The translations under genes were made by a program, and so were the position numbers. Positions 60,743 to 64,000 of a DNA stretch of 64,000 nt are shown here, piece by piece. Below the pieces are notes generated by a model, which did not search any database, was not told where the DNA came from, and was given only the letters and a program-made list of their open reading frames with translations. Origin of the DNA: Mucilaginibacter sp. OK283 (GTDB lineage Bacteria > Bacteroidota > Bacteroidia > Sphingobacteriales > Sphingobacteriaceae); NCBI RefSeq assembly GCF_900110415.1, contig NZ_FODR01000021.1, positions 1-64,000 of the forward strand, written 5' to 3'. Within the stretch, counting starts at the first letter, position 1. Every line of letters begins with the position of its first letter.

Positions 60743-60915
60743 TTACGAATTTAATCGAATTGCACGAATTTTTTTAGACACGAATTATCGCTGATTTAAT
60801 CGGATTACACGAATTTTAATTGGCGATAATTATCATGGATTTAATTCTATTTTTGCATAGAGCCATTGCAGGTAATTCGTGAAATTCGATTAAATCCGTG
60901 CAATTAGTGTTAATA
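60743..60915. repeat. ATTCGTG/AATCGAATT-type inverted repeat before polA
   Basis: The left arm has ACGAATTTAATCGAATTGCA and the right arm its reverse-complement words AATTCGTGAAATTCGATTAA and TCCGTGCAATTAGTGTTAAT. A second direct unit (CGCTGATTTAATCGGATTAC) lies between. It fills the whole gap between tag and polA and therefore must also hold the polA promoter. Confidence 0.65.
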
Positions 60916-60920
60916 TAATT

Positions 60921-63728
60921 ATGAAAAAACTATTTCTTTTGGATGGCATGGCCCTTATTTACCGGGCGCATTTTGCTTTGAGTAAAAGTCCGCGGTTTAC
61001 CTCGGGCGGGATGAATACATCAGCGGTGATGGGCTTTACCAATACCCTGCTGGATGTTTTGAAAAAAGAAAAACCAACCCACATGGCCGTGGTTTTTGAT
61101 ACCGAAGCGCCAACCGAACGCCATACAGATTATGAACATTACAAGGCCCACCGCGAGGCTATGCCCGAAGATTTATCAAAGGCATTACCCTATGTAGTGA
61201 AACTGATACTTGGTTTCAACATCCCGGTGATCACATCAGATGGCTACGAGGCCGATGATATTATAGGCACCCTGGCCAAAAAGGCTGAGCAAAAGGGCTA
61301 CCAGGTTTATTGTATGACACCCGATAAGGATTTCGCTCAGCTGGTATCCGATAACATCCGCATTTACAAGCCCGCCCGCATGGGGAACGAGATGGAGATT
61401 TTGGGCGTGAAGGAAGTGCTGGAGAAATGGGAAATAGAAAAGGTTGAACAGGTTATAGATATTTTAGGCCTTTGGGGCGATGCGGTGGATAATATTCCCG
61501 GCATCCCCGGCATTGGCGAGAAAACGGCCAAATCGCTCATTAAACAATACGGCTCGATGGAAAACATCATTGCCCATAGTCACGAGCTTAAAGGCAAGCA
61601 GCGCGAAAATGTTGAGCAGTTTGCCGAGCAGGGTTTACTGTCAAAAAAACTGGCTACTATATTATTAAATGTACCTGTTGAACTGGACGAGGAAGGACTG
61701 GAAGTTGGCGCGCCAAGTAAAGAGCTGTTAGAGCCCCTTTTTGCCGAACTGGAATTCCGCACGCTGGGCAGGCGTGTGTTTGGCGATGATTTTACCATCA
61801 CTGAGTTTAAATCTGCCGGTACCCAAACCGACCTGTTTGGCGAGCCTGTTGCTACGGCCCGCACAACCATGACGGTGGATGTAGAAGATATCCGCGAAGA
61901 CTTTGTAACAGCATCTAAAAATATAGATAACGTACCACACGAATATCACTTGGCCGATACGGCTGAAAAACGCGCTGAGCTGATAGCCATCCTTGAAAAA
62001 CAGGAAAGCTTTTGCTTTGATACCGAAACCACCGGTACTGATGCTAATTATTGCGAATTGGTTGGCCTGTCGTTTTCGATAAAGCCAGGCGAGGCCTGGT
62101 ATGTGCCGGTGCCCGAAGACCAGGAAGCAGTTAAAGCGATAGTTAATGAGTTTAAACCGGTGCTGGAAAACGAAAATATTGGCAAAATAGGGCAGAATAT
62201 TAAGTTTGATATCCTGATACTGAAATGGTATGAGGTGCAGGTTAAAGGCCCCCTATTTGATACCATGATGGCGCATTATATTATCGACCCGGATACCCGC
62301 CACGGCATGGATATCCTGTCCGAAAATTACCTGGGCTATAAGCCGGTTTCCATCACCTCGCTTATTGGCCCCAAGGGTAAAAACCAGGGCAGCATGCGCG
62401 ATGTGGAGATAGAAAAAATAAAGGAATACGCCGCGGAGGATGCCGATATCACCCTTCAGTTAAAATCTGTATTCGAACCGAAATTGAAAGAGGTGGAAAG
62501 CGAAAAGCTGATTCACGAGATAGAGCATCCATTGATTTACGTTTTGGCCGACATTGAATTTGAAGGCGTGAAAATAGACCATTTTACGCTGGGCGAATTC
62601 AGTAAAGAGCTGGAGACCGATATTAGTAAACTGGAAAAAACTGTATACGAAAAAGCAGGGGTAAGGTTCAACATCGCATCGCCAAAACAGTTGGGCGAGG
62701 TGTTGTTTGAAAAACTGATGCTTGATCCCAAGGCCAAGAAAACTAAAACCGGCCAATATCAAACCGGCGAGGATGTGTTACTGTCGTTAGCAGCTAAAAG
62801 TGATATCGTAAGAGATATATTAGATTTTAGGCAGCTGCAAAAACTGAAATCAACTTATGTTGATGCTTTGCCAACTATGGTGAATCCTAAAACGGGCAGG
62901 GTGCATACTTCGTACAACCAGGCGGTAGCCGCTACCGGCAGGTTAAGCAGCGTTAATCCCAACCTGCAAAATATCCCTATCCGTACTGAGCGGGGCAGGG
63001 AGGTGCGTAAAGCATTTATTCCCAGAAATGCAGGCCACAGCATTGTATCTGCCGATTATTCGCAGATAGAATTGCGTATTATAGCCGAGATCAGCAAAGA
63101 TCCCAACATGATGCAGGCCTTTGTTGATAACCTGGATATCCACACCGCCACGGCCGCAAACGTTTATGGCGTAGCTTTGGATGAAGTAACCGGCGAACAG
63201 CGCCGCAACGCCAAAGCCGTTAACTTTGGTATTATTTACGGGCAATCGGCCTTTGGTTTATCACAAAGTTTAGGCATCCCGCGTAAAGAGGCTGCAGATA
63301 TTATTGAGCAGTACTTTGCACAATTTCCGGGTATTAAGCAATACATGAGCGATACTATGAACTTTGCCCGCGAAAACGGCTATGTATGTACGTTGATGGG
63401 CCGCCGCCGCTATCTGCGCGATATCAATTCGGCAAATGCAACAGTACGTGGTTTTGCCGAGCGAAATGCCATCAATGCCCCCATACAAGGTTCGGCTGCA
63501 GATATGATCAAGATAGCCATGATCAATATTCACCGCGAATTTAAAGCCCAAAAGCTGGATGCCCGCATGACCATGCAGGTACATGATGAGTTGGTGTTTG
63601 ATGTGCCTTATGACGAAATTGAAATTGTGAAACCCATCATTATGCATAATATGAAAACCGCCATTAAAACAACGGTGCCTATTATGGTAGAGATTGGTAC
63701 TGGGTTGAATTGGCTGGAGGCACATTGA
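60921..63728 (+). CDS. polA: DNA polymerase I
   Basis: 935 residues with all three activities encoded. The 5'-3' exonuclease (about 1-290) has FDTEAPTERH, YEADDIIGTLA and GIPGIGEKTAKSLI. The 3'-5' exonuclease starts near 340 with FDTETTGTD (Asp367, Glu369), so proofreading residues are present. The polymerase domain (about 560-935) has DYSQIELRII, NAKAVNFGIIYGQSAFGL and QVHDELVFDVP (Asp889). It fills gaps and removes RNA primers. Length agrees with the family. A terminator follows. Confidence 0.96.
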   Translation: MKKLFLLDGMALIYRAHFALSKSPRFTSGGMNTSAVMGFTNTLLDVLKKEKPTHMAVVFDTEAPTERHTDYEHYKAHREAMPEDLSKALPYVVKLILGFNIPVITSDGYEADDIIGTLAKKAEQKGYQVYCMTPDKDFAQLVSDNIRIYKPARMGNEMEILGVKEVLEKWEIEKVEQVIDILGLWGDAVDNIPGIPGIGEKTAKSLIKQYGSMENIIAHSHELKGKQRENVEQFAEQGLLSKKLATILLNVPVELDEEGLEVGAPSKELLEPLFAELEFRTLGRRVFGDDFTITEFKSAGTQTDLFGEPVATARTTMTVDVEDIREDFVTASKNIDNVPHEYHLADTAEKRAELIAILEKQESFCFDTETTGTDANYCELVGLSFSIKPGEAWYVPVPEDQEAVKAIVNEFKPVLENENIGKIGQNIKFDILILKWYEVQVKGPLFDTMMAHYIIDPDTRHGMDILSENYLGYKPVSITSLIGPKGKNQGSMRDVEIEKIKEYAAEDADITLQLKSVFEPKLKEVESEKLIHEIEHPLIYVLADIEFEGVKIDHFTLGEFSKELETDISKLEKTVYEKAGVRFNIASPKQLGEVLFEKLMLDPKAKKTKTGQYQTGEDVLLSLAAKSDIVRDILDFRQLQKLKSTYVDALPTMVNPKTGRVHTSYNQAVAATGRLSSVNPNLQNIPIRTERGREVRKAFIPRNAGHSIVSADYSQIELRIIAEISKDPNMMQAFVDNLDIHTATAANVYGVALDEVTGEQRRNAKAVNFGIIYGQSAFGLSQSLGIPRKEAADIIEQYFAQFPGIKQYMSDTMNFARENGYVCTLMGRRRYLRDINSANATVRGFAERNAINAPIQGSAADMIKIAMINIHREFKAQKLDARMTMQVHDELVFDVPYDEIEIVKPIIMHNMKTAIKTTVPIMVEIGTGLNWLEAH

Positions 63729-63813
63729 TAATGGTCAATAGTTGATTGAGTTAGATTGGGTTGATTAAGTTAGAAATTCGATCGGGCATAATTATCAATA
63801 TGCCACTTAAAAT

Positions 63814-63857
63814 AAAAACGTGCTGCTGTCGTAAACAGACAGTGGCACGTTTTTTTC
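63814..63857 (+). terminator. Rho-independent terminator of polA
   Basis: AAAAACGTGCTGCTGTC (63814-63830), loop GTAAACA and GACAGTGGCACGTTTTT pair over 13 or more base pairs including two G-U pairs, then a T run. Confidence 0.9.
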
Positions 63858-63905
63858 TAAAATCAATTGAAAAATAGAAGTTAATCTTTTTACAACACAA
63901 TTAAT

Positions 63906-63913
63906 TATATTTG
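63906..63913 (+). promoter_or_regulatory. Candidate -7 box of the last gene
   Basis: TATATTTG matches TAnnTTTG and lies 28 bases before the ATG at 63941. Confidence 0.45.
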
Positions 63914-63940
63914 TGTTATAGCTATAAGATTACCGGGATC

Positions 63941-64000
63941 ATGGACGAAAAACATAAATATCAAAACTTTATAACGGAGATCCCATCTACCGCTGTTGAT
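63941..64000 (+). CDS. 5' end of a gene cut by the window edge
   Basis: ATG at 63941 opens a frame of 20 codons (MDEKHKYQNF...) that runs off the end. The promoter box upstream and the terminator of polA before it support a new transcription unit. Too short to assign. Confidence 0.5.
   Translation, partial: MDEKHKYQNFITEIPSTAVD

Overview
The window looks like chromosomal DNA of a Bacteroidota bacterium of the Sphingobacteriaceae, probably close to Mucilaginibacter or Pedobacter. This is inferred from gene content (GIN-domain adhesin, DUF2911, Oar-like TonB receptor, GH20 hexosaminidase, H-NOX with an HNOBA partner, HipA split in two), from TAnnTTTG-type promoter boxes, from the scarcity of strong Shine-Dalgarno sequences, and from many families of short intergenic repeats. 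I saw no rRNA, tRNA, CRISPR array, phage or transposase gene.

Layout. 1-9.7 kb: a DUF1275 membrane protein and a beta-carbonic anhydrase; then a TolC / RND pump / adaptor operon on the minus strand, with a divergent LysR regulator and a paired dyad operator between them. 9.9-17.5 kb: a secreted TPR protein, then a tightly overlapping eight-gene fatty-acid-synthase-II-like cluster (ketoreductase, dehydratase-like hotdog protein, acyl carrier protein, ketosynthase, enoyl reductase, holo-ACP synthase, alpha/beta hydrolase, PlsC-type acyltransferase). It looks like a self-contained pathway for a special acyl chain. 17.5-20.6 kb: a structured GC-rich element, an antitoxin-like orphan, and an AraC regulator flanked by two genes that share an identical promoter-operator. 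20.7-25.5 kb: DUF5996, a four-gene membrane/methyltransferase operon, and a YXWGXW protein. 25.7-27.5 kb: an H-NOX gas sensor with an HNOBA-PAS-DHp partner that lacks an ATPase domain. 27.6-34.3 kb: a frameshifted zinc alcohol dehydrogenase, a histidine kinase, DUF2911, two SRPBCC proteins and a GlxA-type regulator.

34.5-41.9 kb: an Oar-like TonB-dependent receptor, a Fur-family regulator overlapping a peptidoglycan amidase, and a GH20 hexosaminidase. 42.1-51.0 kb: the most striking locus, a Ser/Thr kinase, an unrecognised protein, a 31-residue membrane peptide, a PP2C phosphatase, a 1362-residue protein fusing a SEDS glycosyltransferase to a penicillin-binding transpeptidase, and an FHA protein. 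It reads as one phospho-signalling module wired to peptidoglycan synthesis. 51.2-52.8 kb: a HipB/HipS/HipT-like tripartite toxin-antitoxin operon with several operator copies. 52.9-64 kb: a secreted TPR-like protein, two tandem secreted esterases bounded by copies of one intergenic repeat, a secreted class II cyclic-nucleotide phosphodiesterase, an AI-2E family exporter, a VOC protein, a CMD-family protein, a four-helix-bundle protein, tag and polA.

Repeats worth noting are a roughly 190-bp MITE-like element (two copies), a long palindrome at 37.8 kb, and a 127-bp dyad element present upstream of both the Fur gene and the AI-2E family gene in the same orientation to each.
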